Positions 28,255 through 38,413 of a stretch of DNA of 58,798 bases are shown in pieces. Position 1 is the stretch's first letter. The number at the start of each line of letters is the position of its first letter. The notes below the pieces were generated by a model that made no database searches, was not told the DNA's origin, and worked only from the letters and a program-made list of their open reading frames with translations. The position numbers and the translations under genes were made by a program. The stretch is from Nitrospirota bacterium (GTDB taxonomy: Bacteria > Nitrospirota > Nitrospiria > Nitrospirales > UBA8639): the NCBI GenBank assembly GCA_003695915.1, contig RFGF01000089.1:1-58798 (forward strand). The letters are read 5' to 3'.

Positions 28255-29049
28255 ATGCGACGTCCGTTAGTAGCTGGAAACTGGAAAATGCACAAAACCC
28301 CATCCCAGGCCGTAGCGTTCACGAAACACCTGCTCGAACTTCTGCCCTCTATTCCCGCTCATGTCGAAATCGCCCTCGCCCCTCCTTTTCCGGCACTTCC
28401 CGGTGTTTCGCAACTCATCACCGCCACACCAATCAAATTGGCAGCGCAAAACAGTCATTGGGAACGCGAAGGCGCCTTTACCGGAGAGGTTTCTCCGCCT
28501 ATGCTTATCGATCTGGGATGTGCTTATGTGATTCTTGGCCATTCCGAGCGGCGGCGGTTGTTTGGCGAAACGGATTCCCTCATCAATCGAAAAATTCACG
28601 CGGCCATGAACGATGGGTTGCTCCCCATTTTCTGTGTTGGTGAGACCTTGGAAGAGCGTGAGGACGGTCAGACGTGTCACGTTCTGGAGACACAACTGCT
28701 TGCAGGCCTCGATGGGCTTTCCTCCAACCAAATCGCATCGTTGACCATTGCCTATGAACCTGTATGGGCTATCGGTACTGGCCAGGCCGCTACCGTACAT
28801 CAAGTTACCGAGGCGCACGCGCATATACGAACCACCCTCGCTGCCAAATGGAGCATCGATTCCTCGACGATTCGAATTCTTTACGGGGGGAGTGTGACGC
28901 CGGAAAACGCATCGGAATTGTTTGCATCTGCTCAGATCGATGGGGCATTGGTAGGGAAAGCTTGTCTCGAACCCCAATCCTTTGTTAGCATTATCGCCGC
29001 GTTCCCATCCACACAGCATTCTTCGCGCGCAACATCATGTACACATTGA
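28255..29049 (+). CDS. tpiA: Triosephosphate isomerase
   Basis: TIM interconverts dihydroxyacetone phosphate and glyceraldehyde 3-phosphate. The 264-residue protein has NWKM at residues 9-12, the electrophile His in VILGHSERR, the catalytic Glu in AYEPVWAIGTG and the phosphate loop YGGSV. The C-terminal tail is slightly longer than usual because it reads 13 bases into secG. No strong binding site is seen before ATG 28255, so translation may be weak or start elsewhere nearby. Confidence 0.96.
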   Translation: MRRPLVAGNWKMHKTPSQAVAFTKHLLELLPSIPAHVEIALAPPFPALPGVSQLITATPIKLAAQNSHWEREGAFTGEVSPPMLIDLGCAYVILGHSERRRLFGETDSLINRKIHAAMNDGLLPIFCVGETLEEREDGQTCHVLETQLLAGLDGLSSNQIASLTIAYEPVWAIGTGQAATVHQVTEAHAHIRTTLAAKWSIDSSTIRILYGGSVTPENASELFASAQIDGALVGKACLEPQSFVSIIAAFPSTQHSSRATSCTH

Positions 29050-29399
29050 CTGTCATCCTCCATATCGTCGTATGTTTTCTTATGATCGGCGCGATTTTGC
29101 TTCAAGCTGGCAAGGGCGCAGAAATTGGAGCGGCGTTTGGAGGATCTAGCCAAACGGTATTCGGGAGTCGCGGACCAGGTACCTTTCTGAGCAAAGTCAC
29201 GGTCGCTGCTGCAATCATCTTCATGTTAACCTCGCTCGGGCTAGCTTTGCTTTCTAAACAAGAACACACCGCATCCACGGTCATTGACCTCCACACCAAA
29301 ACAACCGAGTCCTCCACAAGTCCGACCTCTGCCAGTTCCACTGAGCCAGCACCTTCGGCAACGGAATCGAATTCCGAATCTGCAACGCCGAAGAAGTAA
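29037..29399 (+). CDS. secG: Preprotein translocase subunit SecG
   Basis: SecG is a small inner-membrane part of the SecYEG channel. The 120-residue protein has two membrane helices (VILHIVVCFLMIGAILL and VTVAAAIIFMLTSLGLALL) joined by the family motif GAAFGGSSQTVFGSRG. The remaining 45 residues are a Ser/Thr/Glu-rich tail that is variable in the family. It overlaps tpiA by 13 bases and ends the glycolytic operon, a common order in bacteria. Confidence 0.94.
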   Translation: MYTLTVILHIVVCFLMIGAILLQAGKGAEIGAAFGGSSQTVFGSRGPGTFLSKVTVAAAIIFMLTSLGLALLSKQEHTASTVIDLHTKTTESSTSPTSASSTEPAPSATESNSESATPKK

Positions 29400-29522
29400 C
29401 AGCAGGAATCGGAATACGCGATCTTCCGCTGCTCGAGGCGAATCATCCTGCCACAATCTATTATTCTATCCGAGCAGGGAAGCGTTTCGCGTTTAGGCAA
29501 GATTCTAAAGAGCTCGGTGTTA

Positions 29523-30434
29523 TCAGATCGGCGTAATCCAATTCGCATGAGCAGGATCTTCCCCGCGAACGATCCGAAAAAACGCTGTTTGGAGAGTCTG
29601 GGTGATGGGACCCGGCTTGCCGGAACCAACTTGCCGATTATCAATTTCTCGAACGGGAGTGATTTCAGCGGCTGTTCCTGTCAAAAAAATCTCGTCAGCG
29701 ATGTACATCGCATCCCGTGTAAACCGCTCCTCAACTACAGGAATATCGCATTCGCGGGCTAACTGGATAATCGAATTTCTCGTGATACCCTCGAGAATCG
29801 ACGTTAACGGAGTCGTTTGCAAGACGCCATTGCGGACGATAAAAATATTCTCTCCTGTTCCTTCCGCGACATATCCCTCCGGATCTAAGAGAATGGCTTC
29901 GTCATATCCCCCTTGTTTGGACTCCATTTTTGCCAAAATAGAATTGACATAATACCCGGCAACCTTAGCTCGAGTCATGGACACATTGACATGATGCCGT
30001 GCATAAGACGAAACCTTGGCTCGGATCCCATGCGTTAAGGCGCCTTCCCCCAAATAGGGTCCCCAAGGCCATGCCGCAATCGCCAATCGGATCGGATTTT
30101 CTCCAGGATGCACTCCCATCGCCCCATAGCCGATATAGACCAGCGGTCGAATATAACAGGAGTCGAGGCTATTGACCTTGACCGTCTCGATGATCGCCTC
30201 GCACACCGTTTCTTTCGTATACGGAATGGCGACGAGCATGATATGAGCCGAATCGAACAACCGATTGACATGTTCGCGAAGTCGGAAAATGGCCGATCCT
30301 GAAGGCCCTGCATAACAGCGAATACCCTCAAAGACGGCCAGACCATAATGGAGGGAATGGGTGAGCACATGAATCTTGGCTTCTGACCAGTCCACAAATT
30401 TTCCATCCATCCAGATTTTTTGAGCTTCGGTCAT
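29523..30434 (-). CDS. ilvE: Branched-chain amino acid aminotransferase
   Basis: IlvE, a PLP enzyme of fold type IV, makes Leu, Ile and Val from their keto acids. The 303-residue protein starts IWMDGKFVDW, has THSLHYGLAVFEGIRCY, the PLP Lys in MTRAKVAGYYVNS and the sequences EGTGENIF and LTGTAAEI. I chose ATG 30434 because homology begins just after it; the open frame extends to 30527. The gene converges on secG, and no neighbour shares its pathway. Confidence 0.95.
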   Translation of the reverse strand: MTEAQKIWMDGKFVDWSEAKIHVLTHSLHYGLAVFEGIRCYAGPSGSAIFRLREHVNRLFDSAHIMLVAIPYTKETVCEAIIETVKVNSLDSCYIRPLVYIGYGAMGVHPGENPIRLAIAAWPWGPYLGEGALTHGIRAKVSSYARHHVNVSMTRAKVAGYYVNSILAKMESKQGGYDEAILLDPEGYVAEGTGENIFIVRNGVLQTTPLTSILEGITRNSIIQLARECDIPVVEERFTRDAMYIADEIFLTGTAAEITPVREIDNRQVGSGKPGPITQTLQTAFFRIVRGEDPAHANWITPI

Positions 30435-30614
30435 GGCATCGTCAACTTGAAACTTCACATAAGTTTGTCCGGCTTTACGATTGCCGAGGGTATATAGCAA
30501 GAGAGACAATGCTGTCAACGAATACACGTGACAGCTAATCTCTCAAATCGAATCTTGACACATTTTCGCAACCCATGGTAGGAAAATCTAACGATTTCTA
30601 AGGAGTCACGCGCA

Positions 30615-30935
30615 ATGTATGCGATCATTACAACGGGCGGAAAGCAATATCGTGCCGAACCTGGGGCTATTCTTCAAATTGAATCGATCCCAGGAGCGGT
30701 CGGAGAGAGGATCGAATTCGCGAACGTGGGGTTGATTGCTGGAGACGGCGAGCCTCTTATCGGCCACCCGATTATTCCCGATGCCGCAGTCAAGGCGGAA
30801 ATCATCCGACACGGCCGAACGCGGTCCATTCGTATCTTCAAGAAAAAGCGAAGGAAAAATTATCGCCGGACGAAAGGACATCGACAAGCCTTTACTCAAA
30901 TCCGTATTACGGATATTATCACCCCTTCGTCTTGA
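30615..30935 (+). CDS. rplU: 50S ribosomal protein L21
   Basis: L21 binds 23S rRNA. The 106-residue protein begins MYAIITTGGKQYR and has the C-terminal RNA-binding stretch FKKKRRKNYRRTKGHRQ. AAGGAG precedes the ATG. It opens the rplU-rpmA-obgE-proB-nadD-rsfS run. A TTGACA at 30555-30560 could be its -35, but the matching -10 is poor. Confidence 0.97.
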   Translation: MYAIITTGGKQYRAEPGAILQIESIPGAVGERIEFANVGLIAGDGEPLIGHPIIPDAAVKAEIIRHGRTRSIRIFKKKRRKNYRRTKGHRQAFTQIRITDIITPSS

Positions 30936-30969
30936 AACCATTCATTACCTAAAAGCATAAGGAGTTGAG

Positions 30970-31233
30970 ATGGCACATAAAAAAGGAGGAGGATCATCCC
31001 GCAACGGGCGAGATAGCAATCCTCAATATCTGGGAGTGAAAGCCTTTGCTGGAGAATCCGTTAAAGCAGGCAGTATTCTCGTCCGACAACGGGGAACCAA
31101 GTTTCATGCCGGAATGAACGTGGGGGTCGGCAAAGATTATACGCTTTTTGCCAAAATTGATGGAATGGTGAAATTTGAAGGGTCTCGCGACCGTCGTAAA
31201 GTGAGCGTCTATCCTTTTCCTTCCTCTCATTGA
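30970..31233 (+). CDS. rpmA: 50S ribosomal protein L27
   Basis: L27 reaches the peptidyl transferase centre with its N-terminus. The 87-residue protein starts [17 protein letters not shown] without the cleavable extension found in Firmicutes, and has [11 protein letters not shown] and [14 protein letters not shown] lies before the ATG. It follows rplU by 34 bases. Confidence 0.97.
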   Translation: MAHKKGGGSSRNGRDSNPQYLGVKAFAGESVKAGSILVRQRGTKFHAGMNVGVGKDYTLFAKIDGMVKFEGSRDRRKVSVYPFPSSH

Positions 31234-31306
31234 TTGCCTTTCGCCGTACGCGCGCACGCTTTTCCTCCTCTCGCTCGACTTCTTTGATTCATAACAGATC
31301 GCCACT

Positions 31307-32329
31307 ATGTTCATTGATTACGCTCGTATTTACGTGAAAGCCGGTGATGGAGGTAGCGGGGCATGCAGCTTCCGACGAGAAAAATACGTCCCGCGCGGAG
31401 GGCCAGACGGAGGTGACGGAGGCTGCGGAGGAAGTGTCTATTTGATTGCATCTTCCCGTGTATCCACATTGCTCGATTTCCGCTACCAACGGCAGTACGA
31501 AGCAGAGCCGGGGGGATCTGGTCAGCGGGCCAACCGACAAGGCCGGACAGGAGCCGACATTCGCATTCCCGTCCCTGTCGGCACCGTTGTTAAAGATGCG
31601 GACACCGGTGAACTCCTCGCCGATTTTACAAAAGAAGGCGAAACAATCATGGTCGCACGCGGTGGACGAGGCGGTAGAGGCAATGCGCGATTCGCCACAG
31701 CCACGAACCGAGCCCCTCGTCACATTGAACCGGGAAGGCCTGGAGAGGAACGCTGGCTCGTGCTCGAGCTGAAGCTCCTGGCAGATGTCGGATTAGTTGG
31801 ATTCCCTAATGCAGGAAAATCGACGCTGATTTCTGCTATTTCGGCGGCACGCCCTGAAATTGCGGACTACCCCTTTACTACGCTTCGGCCGCATCTCGGG
31901 GTGGTCCACGCGGACGATTTCCAACACTTTGTCGTCGCCGATATTCCAGGATTGATCGAAGGCGCCCATGAAGGAAGAGGGCTAGGACACCGATTCCTCC
32001 GACACATTCAACGCACAGCCTTGCTGCTTTTCTTGGTCGATATTTCGGTCTGGAATCATGATGACCCCGTTCAAACAGTCCATACGCTCCGTCATGAACT
32101 CGAGGCCTACGACACCCATTTGACCACAAAGCCGTTTCTTGTGGCCGGAACCAAGATTGACAGTCAAGGCGACGGGCAGAAACTTCATCAGCTCCAGGCG
32201 TGGTGTGAACAACATGCTATTCCGTTCTTTCCCATCTCCGCCGTGACCGGCGCTGGATTGAATGCCCTGATCGCATTTTTGGGGCGAGAGGTCGCTGCGC
32301 TACACCATCCATGCGTGACGCCCTGCTAA
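31307..32329 (+). CDS. obgE: GTPase Obg/CgtA
   Basis: Obg is a ribosome-associated GTPase for 50S assembly and stress signalling. The 340-residue protein has the glycine-rich Obg fold (residues 1-158, [29 protein letters not shown]) and a G domain with G1 [11 protein letters not shown]3 [20 protein letters not shown] and G4-like TKID. No variable C-terminal OCT domain is seen. It overlaps proB by 19 bases. Confidence 0.96.
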   Translation: MFIDYARIYVKAGDGGSGACSFRREKYVPRGGPDGGDGGCGGSVYLIASSRVSTLLDFRYQRQYEAEPGGSGQRANRQGRTGADIRIPVPVGTVVKDADTGELLADFTKEGETIMVARGGRGGRGNARFATATNRAPRHIEPGRPGEERWLVLELKLLADVGLVGFPNAGKSTLISAISAARPEIADYPFTTLRPHLGVVHADDFQHFVVADIPGLIEGAHEGRGLGHRFLRHIQRTALLLFLVDISVWNHDDPVQTVHTLRHELEAYDTHLTTKPFLVAGTKIDSQGDGQKLHQLQAWCEQHAIPFFPISAVTGAGLNALIAFLGREVAALHHPCVTPC

Positions 32330-33432
32330 CGCGCGCAAAACGTGTGGTCGTGAAAATCGGGAGCACCCTGGTAGCCACCCGATCCGAGGGACTGCGCGAA
32401 CAGCGCATCCAGACGTTGGTTCATGATCTTTTGGCCGTCCAGGCCGCGCATCGTCAGGTAGTGATCGTCTCTTCCGGAGCTATTCTCGCCGGCATCGGAC
32501 ATCTCGGATTAAAACACTATCCCCGCACTCTTCCATTGAAACAGGCTGCTGCCGCCGTGGGACAAAGCCGGTTGATCCGTGCCTATGAAAAAGCGTTCGA
32601 ACGCCAAGGACAGCGGATCGCCCAAATTTTATTGACCCATCAGGATCTCGCTGATCGAAAACGGTTTCTCAATGCTCGCCATACGCTGACCGCCTTGCTC
32701 GATCTCGGCGTGATTCCAATCATCAACGAAAATGACACTGTCTCGGTCGATGAAATCCGATTCGGAGACAACGACACACTTGCCGGTCAAGTCGCTCACC
32801 TAATCGATGCAGATGTGTTGGTCATTTTGTCCGACGTCGATGGATTGTATTCTGCTGATCCTCATCGTCATCCCGACGCTACGTTGATTCCCGTGGTGTC
32901 CACCATCACCAGCGAAATCGAACGCATGGCCGGGCCATCGAACAACCCAGAAAATCGCGGAGGGATGTTCACGAAAGTTCAAGCTGCCAAACACGCTGCC
33001 CATTTCGGCGTGACCACCCTCATCCTGAACGGGGAGACGCCCGGGCTCCTTCCTCGAGCCCTGGCTGGCGCGCCCATTGGAACATGCTTTCTTCCCCGAC
33101 ATCGACCCTTGCCCAGCCGAAAACACTGGATCGCGTTCACGCTGCGGCCAAAGGGTGCCCTTGTAATCGACGAGGGTGCTGTAGAGGCCTTGTGCGCTCG
33201 CGGGAAAAGCCTTCTCCCTTCAGGTATTCTCGACGTCAGTGGGCAATTCGACCCTGGCGACGCCGTCCGGTGTCTGGATCGACATGGCAAAGAAGTCGCC
33301 AAAGGCTTGGTCAACTATTCCGCCGATACTCTTCGTCGCATCAAAGGCCATCGCACACAAGACCTTCCTCAACTGCTGGGCACGCGCGATTACGATGAGG
33401 TGATTCATCGAGACAACCTAGTGTTGGTATAA
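32311..33432 (+). CDS. proB: Glutamate 5-kinase
   Basis: ProB phosphorylates glutamate in the first step of proline synthesis. The 373-residue protein has an amino-acid-kinase domain (residues 8-260: [43 protein letters not shown]) and a C-terminal PUA domain (about 280-365). Its ATG lies inside obgE. proA is not in the window. Confidence 0.96.
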   Translation: MRDALLTRAKRVVVKIGSTLVATRSEGLREQRIQTLVHDLLAVQAAHRQVVIVSSGAILAGIGHLGLKHYPRTLPLKQAAAAVGQSRLIRAYEKAFERQGQRIAQILLTHQDLADRKRFLNARHTLTALLDLGVIPIINENDTVSVDEIRFGDNDTLAGQVAHLIDADVLVILSDVDGLYSADPHRHPDATLIPVVSTITSEIERMAGPSNNPENRGGMFTKVQAAKHAAHFGVTTLILNGETPGLLPRALAGAPIGTCFLPRHRPLPSRKHWIAFTLRPKGALVIDEGAVEALCARGKSLLPSGILDVSGQFDPGDAVRCLDRHGKEVAKGLVNYSADTLRRIKGHRTQDLPQLLGTRDYDEVIHRDNLVLV

Positions 33433-33499
33433 ACGCAGCACCCTTCGGACGCTGAGGAATTCCTTTTGCTCGCCGTGGCGTTGATCAAACAGAGGTTTC

Positions 33500-34159
33500 A
33501 TGCGCATCGGTCTCTTTGGTGGAACGTTCAATCCTATACACCGCTGCCATCTCACCGTTGCGGAAGAAGTTCAAGCGCGGTTGACGCTCGACCAAATTAT
33601 TTTCATTCCTGCTGGCGATCCTCCACACAAACCCTCCGGTGAGTTAGCTCCGGCAACGCATCGCTTGGAAATGGTGAAGCGCGCCATTGAAAATCATCCA
33701 ACGTTTCGGGTCTCGGACATCGAGATCCGCTCGCCCCGTCCCTCCTATACGATAGATACGATCACCTATTTCAAAAACGCCGATCCTGCAACAGATTGGT
33801 TTTTTGTAGTCGGACTCGACGCGTTTTTAGAATTCTCGAGTTGGAAACAGGCCTCCGATCTGCTCGCTCTATGTCATTTTGTCGTATGTTCCCGCCCCGG
33901 TTCGGCTTTTGAGACGTTATCTTCCCTGCCGATCCTGCCTCCTATTCCCCGCGAAGACCTTCGTGCGCTGGATACCGGGGCGCAAACAATCCTCAGCATT
34001 CCCCTTTCCCCTACGACCTGGTTGTATTTACTAGCTCTACCACCTTGCCCGATTTCTGCCTCACAAATTCGAGCCGCTATTCGCGAGAACCGATCGGTCA
34101 CGGAATGGTTGCCGCCCCAGGTGGAATCTTATATAATCAAAGCAAAACTCTATCGGTAA
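33500..34159 (+). CDS. nadD: Nicotinate-nucleotide adenylyltransferase
   Basis: NadD adenylates nicotinic acid mononucleotide in NAD synthesis. The 219-residue protein has the N-terminal LFGGTFNPIHRCHL, SxTxxT-like SYTIDTITYF, and the C-terminal ISASQIRAAI signature. The usual HxGH nucleotide site reads HRCH: the two His are kept but Gly is Cys. AGAGG precedes ATG 33500. rsfS follows after six bases, the usual order. Confidence 0.94.
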   Translation: MRIGLFGGTFNPIHRCHLTVAEEVQARLTLDQIIFIPAGDPPHKPSGELAPATHRLEMVKRAIENHPTFRVSDIEIRSPRPSYTIDTITYFKNADPATDWFFVVGLDAFLEFSSWKQASDLLALCHFVVCSRPGSAFETLSSLPILPPIPREDLRALDTGAQTILSIPLSPTTWLYLLALPPCPISASQIRAAIRENRSVTEWLPPQVESYIIKAKLYR

Positions 34160-34165
34160 TTTTAC

Positions 34166-34600
34166 GTGAACGACTGTCGCTCAAACTCTCAACAAAAAGC
34201 TCTGACCATCGCTCAAGCAGCTCAGGAAAAGAAAGCTGAAGATGTGCTGATCCTGGAGGTTGGAGCATTGACGTCTATTGCGGAATATTTTGTCTTTGCG
34301 AGCGGCGATTCCGAGCGCCAAGTCAAGGCCATCGCCGATCATATCGAGCATACCCTAGCATCCCGATACGACACGACCCCGCAAGTTGAAGGCACCGGTG
34401 CTTGCACATGGATCTTGTTGGATTATGGAGATATTGTCGTTCATGTGTTTCGATCGGACGTACGCGCCTATTATGGATTAGAACACATGTGGGCTGATGC
34501 TCCTCAGATTCCCGTGCCTGACGCCCCATTGCTTCACACGTCACTTTCATTTCGCCAAGAGATCAAACCGGCGATTGCAGGAAGGCAAACTCGTCGCTGA
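34166..34600 (+). CDS. rsfS: Ribosomal silencing factor RsfS
   Basis: RsfS binds L14 and blocks subunit joining in starvation. The 144-residue protein has the family core ALTIAQAAQEKKAEDVLILEV, ADYFV-like IAEYFVFASG, RQVKAIADHIE, and WILLDYGDIVVHVF. It starts at GTG 34166. It closes the ribosome/NAD run. Confidence 0.93.
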   Translation: MNDCRSNSQQKALTIAQAAQEKKAEDVLILEVGALTSIAEYFVFASGDSERQVKAIADHIEHTLASRYDTTPQVEGTGACTWILLDYGDIVVHVFRSDVRAYYGLEHMWADAPQIPVPDAPLLHTSLSFRQEIKPAIAGRQTRR

Positions 34601-34721
34601 GCGTGATCGATGAAACATTTGCACCATTGGGCTCATAGAACCGGAACATGTCGCCTCGGCACAGCACAAGCCATTTATCCATCGTTCTAGCTGACACTTT
34701 TATCTCATTCCCCTATTTCGC

Positions 34722-35723
34722 ATGATCGACTTTTCACCCCTCGTCACCAAAGCGCTGCAGCGAGAATGTCCTACTCGCACCGAATGCCTCGAGGTGCTCA
34801 AAACTCCCCAGACGCATCTGCTGGAGCTGATTGCCGCTGCCTATCGTGTCAGGCATCATTTCTTCGGGAATACCGTCAGACTGCAAATGCTGTTGAATGC
34901 CAAGAGTGGAGCCTGTCAAGAAGATTGTCATTATTGTTCGCAGTCTTCCATTTCGCGAGCAACGATCGACCGATATGGGCTCGTGTCTCCTCAAACCATG
35001 CTCGATGGCGCTCGACGCGCATCCCGAGTGAAAGCTCAACGCTACTGCATTGTCATCAGCGGTCGTGCTCCGCTCGATCGAGAGATTGCCCAAATCGCAG
35101 AAGCCGTCAAGCAAATCAAACGTGAAGTCCCGATTCAAGTCTGTTGCTCCCTAGGATTGTTGACTGCCGCTCAAGCCGTGCAACTGAAAGCCGCAGGCGT
35201 CGACAGGATTAACCATAATTTGAACACCAGCGAGTCGCATCATCCCAATATTTGCTCGACCCACACCTTTCACGATCGACTCACCACGCTCAACCATGCA
35301 CGAGCGGCCGGCTTGGAGCTGTGTTCGGGTGGCATCATCGGAATGGGAGAACGCGATGAAGATGTCGTCGATTTAGCTTTGGCACTCCGAGACCTGGCTC
35401 CCGATTCCATTCCGATCAATCTGCTCCATCCTGTTCCCGGCACTCCGCTAGAGCACATGCAGGACCTGACGCCGCATCGATGCTTGACAATCCTCTGCCT
35501 TTTTCGCTTTGTCCATCCTCATCGTGAAATTCGTGCTGCCGGCGGGAGAGAACGAAATCTGCGATCCCTTCAGCCTCTGGCACTGTACGTAGCGGATTCC
35601 CTCTTTGTGGATGGATATCTCACGACCCCCGGTCAATCGGCGCCCGAGGTCTGGAACATGATCGAAGATCTGGGTTTTACCATCGAAGTCGAACGCCAGC
35701 CCACCTCGGTTCATTCCGCATAG
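34722..35723 (+). CDS. bioB: Biotin synthase
   Basis: BioB inserts sulfur into dethiobiotin. The 333-residue radical SAM protein has the cluster motif CQEDCHYCSQS (CxxxCxxC), YCIVISGR, NHNLNTS and the C-terminal INLLHPVPGTPLE region followed by AAGGRE. All four Cys/Arg ligands for the two clusters appear kept. The rest of the biotin pathway is absent from the window, so the gene is isolated. Confidence 0.95.
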   Translation: MIDFSPLVTKALQRECPTRTECLEVLKTPQTHLLELIAAAYRVRHHFFGNTVRLQMLLNAKSGACQEDCHYCSQSSISRATIDRYGLVSPQTMLDGARRASRVKAQRYCIVISGRAPLDREIAQIAEAVKQIKREVPIQVCCSLGLLTAAQAVQLKAAGVDRINHNLNTSESHHPNICSTHTFHDRLTTLNHARAAGLELCSGGIIGMGERDEDVVDLALALRDLAPDSIPINLLHPVPGTPLEHMQDLTPHRCLTILCLFRFVHPHREIRAAGGRERNLRSLQPLALYVADSLFVDGYLTTPGQSAPEVWNMIEDLGFTIEVERQPTSVHSA

Positions 35724-35763
35724 TCACTCCGGCAATTATCAGGCTGGGCTCTGCGACGCCCTT

Positions 35764-38334
35764 TCATTCGTATCGGATCCCATCCACAATCGCCTGCTTT
35801 GTGACCCACTTAGCCGGCAGATAGGCCGCCAGCATCGCCGCCAATCCGGAAATAGCGAGGGCCTCCAAGAGCATGCCCCCTGACACATGCAGTGGAACGG
35901 TCCAGCCGAACGATTGCTTATTGATCACTGCGACCAACACGGTGGCCAACCCTAGCCCGCCCACGAGTCCCAAGACAGCTCCGATTACAGCCAAATATCC
36001 AGATTCCCAACGGATGATGCACTGAATATGACGGATGCTGGCGCCCAAAGCGCGCAAGGTGGCCAATTCTCGTTGTCGCTCATAAATAGCGATTGTGAGC
36101 GTGTTCATAATGCCCAACAAGGCGACACACACGGCGATGAATTCGAGAACGAACGTCGCCCGAAACGTTCGATCGAAAATTTGCAGAATCTCTTCCCGTA
36201 GCTCGCGATGGCCGATTGTCGAAAGGGGAATACGAGGAGCCAGACGCGTTTCAATCTGGCGACGGATTTCCTCCGATTGAGCTGTATCAGCCAAGTACAG
36301 CGCAAAGACCGTGACGTGATCATCGTGCCACCATCGCTGGTACAAGCCGTGATCGATCACAATCTTTCCTCCATCGGTCGCATAATCGTAAAACACGCCG
36401 AGGATCGGCATTCGTCTGTCTCCGACATCGGTTTCCAACACCAGGTCGTCACCTTCGGTCACATCGAGTCGACGCGCGAGCACTTCGGACACCAGCGCTC
36501 CTGAGTCGTCCACGGCCTGGGACAACAGATCAGAAGATCTTCCACTTCGAAATAAATACCGACTTCGTTGCGCGTGGAGCATCAAATTTCTCGCCACAAG
36601 CGTGACAGGTTCTCCATTAGCCCGTGCAGACACTTGTCGATACGGATCGACGGCCTCGACGCCAGATATCCGCTCCAGCGCGCTCAGCAGATGAAGGGGC
36701 AGATCGGATGGGGTCGAGGGGGACACATCGCTGTCCCGGGACAAGGGAGCACCGACAATGAGATCCGCTATCATCGTTTGATCAATCCACTCCTCAACAG
36801 CCACACGGAAACTGCGAATCATGGTGCCCACCCCCACGATGACGGCCAACCCGATAACGAGCGCCGAGATTGTTACGCTGCTTCGATGTGGCGCCCGAGC
36901 GAGATGATCGAGAGCTAACGTTCCGGGCACACTCCAACTCCGTCTCCAAGGACCATTCATCATCGCACAAAGCAGACGAAGGCCAACCGGCGCCAAGAAC
37001 GTACAGCCCAAAAGCACGCAAAAAGCCGAGACATATCCAAAGATCGGCATGTCGAACACCGGACCGGGTATCGTACAAACAGCGGCAAGCGCGAAGGCTG
37101 CGAGACTCATCGTGATCACTGGCCATAGTTGAGGCGCAAAGACGGCTTCATAATCGCCGGGGGCCAAGGCCTTGACTACATCCGTGCAGCCAGCCTCCCA
37201 ACAGGGCCGTACCCCTCCGCAAAGAGCCAACCCCACCCCCACAATCAGCCCTTCTCCCCACAGCCAGGGAGACGCCGAAGGCGCGCGCACAGCCACCGGA
37301 GCATAGAGATCTGTCACGCTTTGGCTGACGAGCTTCATCAGCATATCGGCCATCAGATAGCCGATCCCTACGCCAAGTATCCCGCCCAAGGCACCGAGCA
37401 CTGCGGCTTCTCCTAAAAACACGGTATGAATCTGAGCGCGAGAGACACCGAGAGCCCGGAGAATCCCGATTTCCCGACGGTGTTGAACAACCGAAAAGCT
37501 CACGGTGTTGTAGACGAGAAAAATACCGATCAACAGTCCCACGGCGCTGAGCACTTCCAGGTTCAATTGGAACGAAGCGATCATCGCCTCAACGCGCTCA
37601 TTTCGCTGTTCCATACGTGACACCGCAAGCGAGGGCGGCACGATGTCCGCTAATTCTGCTAAGAGCCGTGAAAGAGAATAGCCCGAAACCGTCACCAGAT
37701 GAATGCGGTCGAGCCGGCCGATTCGATCGAACAGTACCTGAGCCGTGGCGATATCCATGACCAACGCACGGGCAACCACTCTGGATGCCGCGGCCTCATC
37801 ACGCACTATTCCGCGCACAGTTACAGGGATCGGGCGATCTCGGATTAGCAGCGTCAAACGATCGCCCTCAGCCACATTCCATCTCGCCGCCACGGATTTG
37901 TCGACAAAGATGGTATCCGGCGCGAGAAGGGCATCTAAACGACGGCGAGGACTTCCCTGGCCTTCCATAGCAATCATGGCCTGCTCGCGAAGCAAATCAA
38001 CCCCGACAACCTGCACTTGGCTTCCGCGAGACGGTCCGCTCAGCACCGTCGCTGTCGCCGCTATCACGGGGATCGCCTCGTGAACACCGGGATGCTGCCG
38101 AATGTGCGCGATGATCCGTTCATCGAAATCGCCAGAGCGTCCTTTTATGACTAGCGCTGCCCGACCCACCGCGGAATCCACAGATTCATGAAAGACACGC
38201 AACACTTCTTCATTGGCCAAACGAATCGACAACCATGCGGAAACACCAACGGCGACACCGACTACCGTCAAACTCACCCGAATGGGTCGATGCCGAAGAT
38301 GTTCGAGAATTAATTGGAGACCTGCGTATCCCAT
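35764..38334 (-). CDS. FtsX-family ABC transporter permease (YbbP-like)
   Basis: The 856-residue permease has an N-terminal membrane helix (VSLTVVGVAVGVSAWLSI), a periplasmic MacB-like domain, a first FtsX bundle near residues 265-420 with REIGILRALGVSR, a second periplasmic domain and a second FtsX bundle near 730-856 with RELATLRALGAS. Two FtsX units in one chain resemble YbbP and LolCDE-like lipid exporters. ATG 38334 has GGAG upstream; the open frame reaches 38475. The probable ATPase (39670-40401) lies two genes upstream. Substrate unknown. Confidence 0.88.
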   Translation of the reverse strand: MGYAGLQLILEHLRHRPIRVSLTVVGVAVGVSAWLSIRLANEEVLRVFHESVDSAVGRAALVIKGRSGDFDERIIAHIRQHPGVHEAIPVIAATATVLSGPSRGSQVQVVGVDLLREQAMIAMEGQGSPRRRLDALLAPDTIFVDKSVAARWNVAEGDRLTLLIRDRPIPVTVRGIVRDEAAASRVVARALVMDIATAQVLFDRIGRLDRIHLVTVSGYSLSRLLAELADIVPPSLAVSRMEQRNERVEAMIASFQLNLEVLSAVGLLIGIFLVYNTVSFSVVQHRREIGILRALGVSRAQIHTVFLGEAAVLGALGGILGVGIGYLMADMLMKLVSQSVTDLYAPVAVRAPSASPWLWGEGLIVGVGLALCGGVRPCWEAGCTDVVKALAPGDYEAVFAPQLWPVITMSLAAFALAAVCTIPGPVFDMPIFGYVSAFCVLLGCTFLAPVGLRLLCAMMNGPWRRSWSVPGTLALDHLARAPHRSSVTISALVIGLAVIVGVGTMIRSFRVAVEEWIDQTMIADLIVGAPLSRDSDVSPSTPSDLPLHLLSALERISGVEAVDPYRQVSARANGEPVTLVARNLMLHAQRSRYLFRSGRSSDLLSQAVDDSGALVSEVLARRLDVTEGDDLVLETDVGDRRMPILGVFYDYATDGGKIVIDHGLYQRWWHDDHVTVFALYLADTAQSEEIRRQIETRLAPRIPLSTIGHRELREEILQIFDRTFRATFVLEFIAVCVALLGIMNTLTIAIYERQRELATLRALGASIRHIQCIIRWESGYLAVIGAVLGLVGGLGLATVLVAVINKQSFGWTVPLHVSGGMLLEALAISGLAAMLAAYLPAKWVTKQAIVDGIRYE

Positions 38335-38413
38335 CGCTCCGATCGCAGTTGTCCGATGAAAGACCCTTATGGTACTTTGATAGAAAAAGCTACGCGTTCG
38401 ATGGAGGAGTAGT

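Noticed and set aside
29400-29522. Possible tRNA or terminator between secG and ilvE
   Set aside because: No cloverleaf and no stem followed by a T run could be formed.
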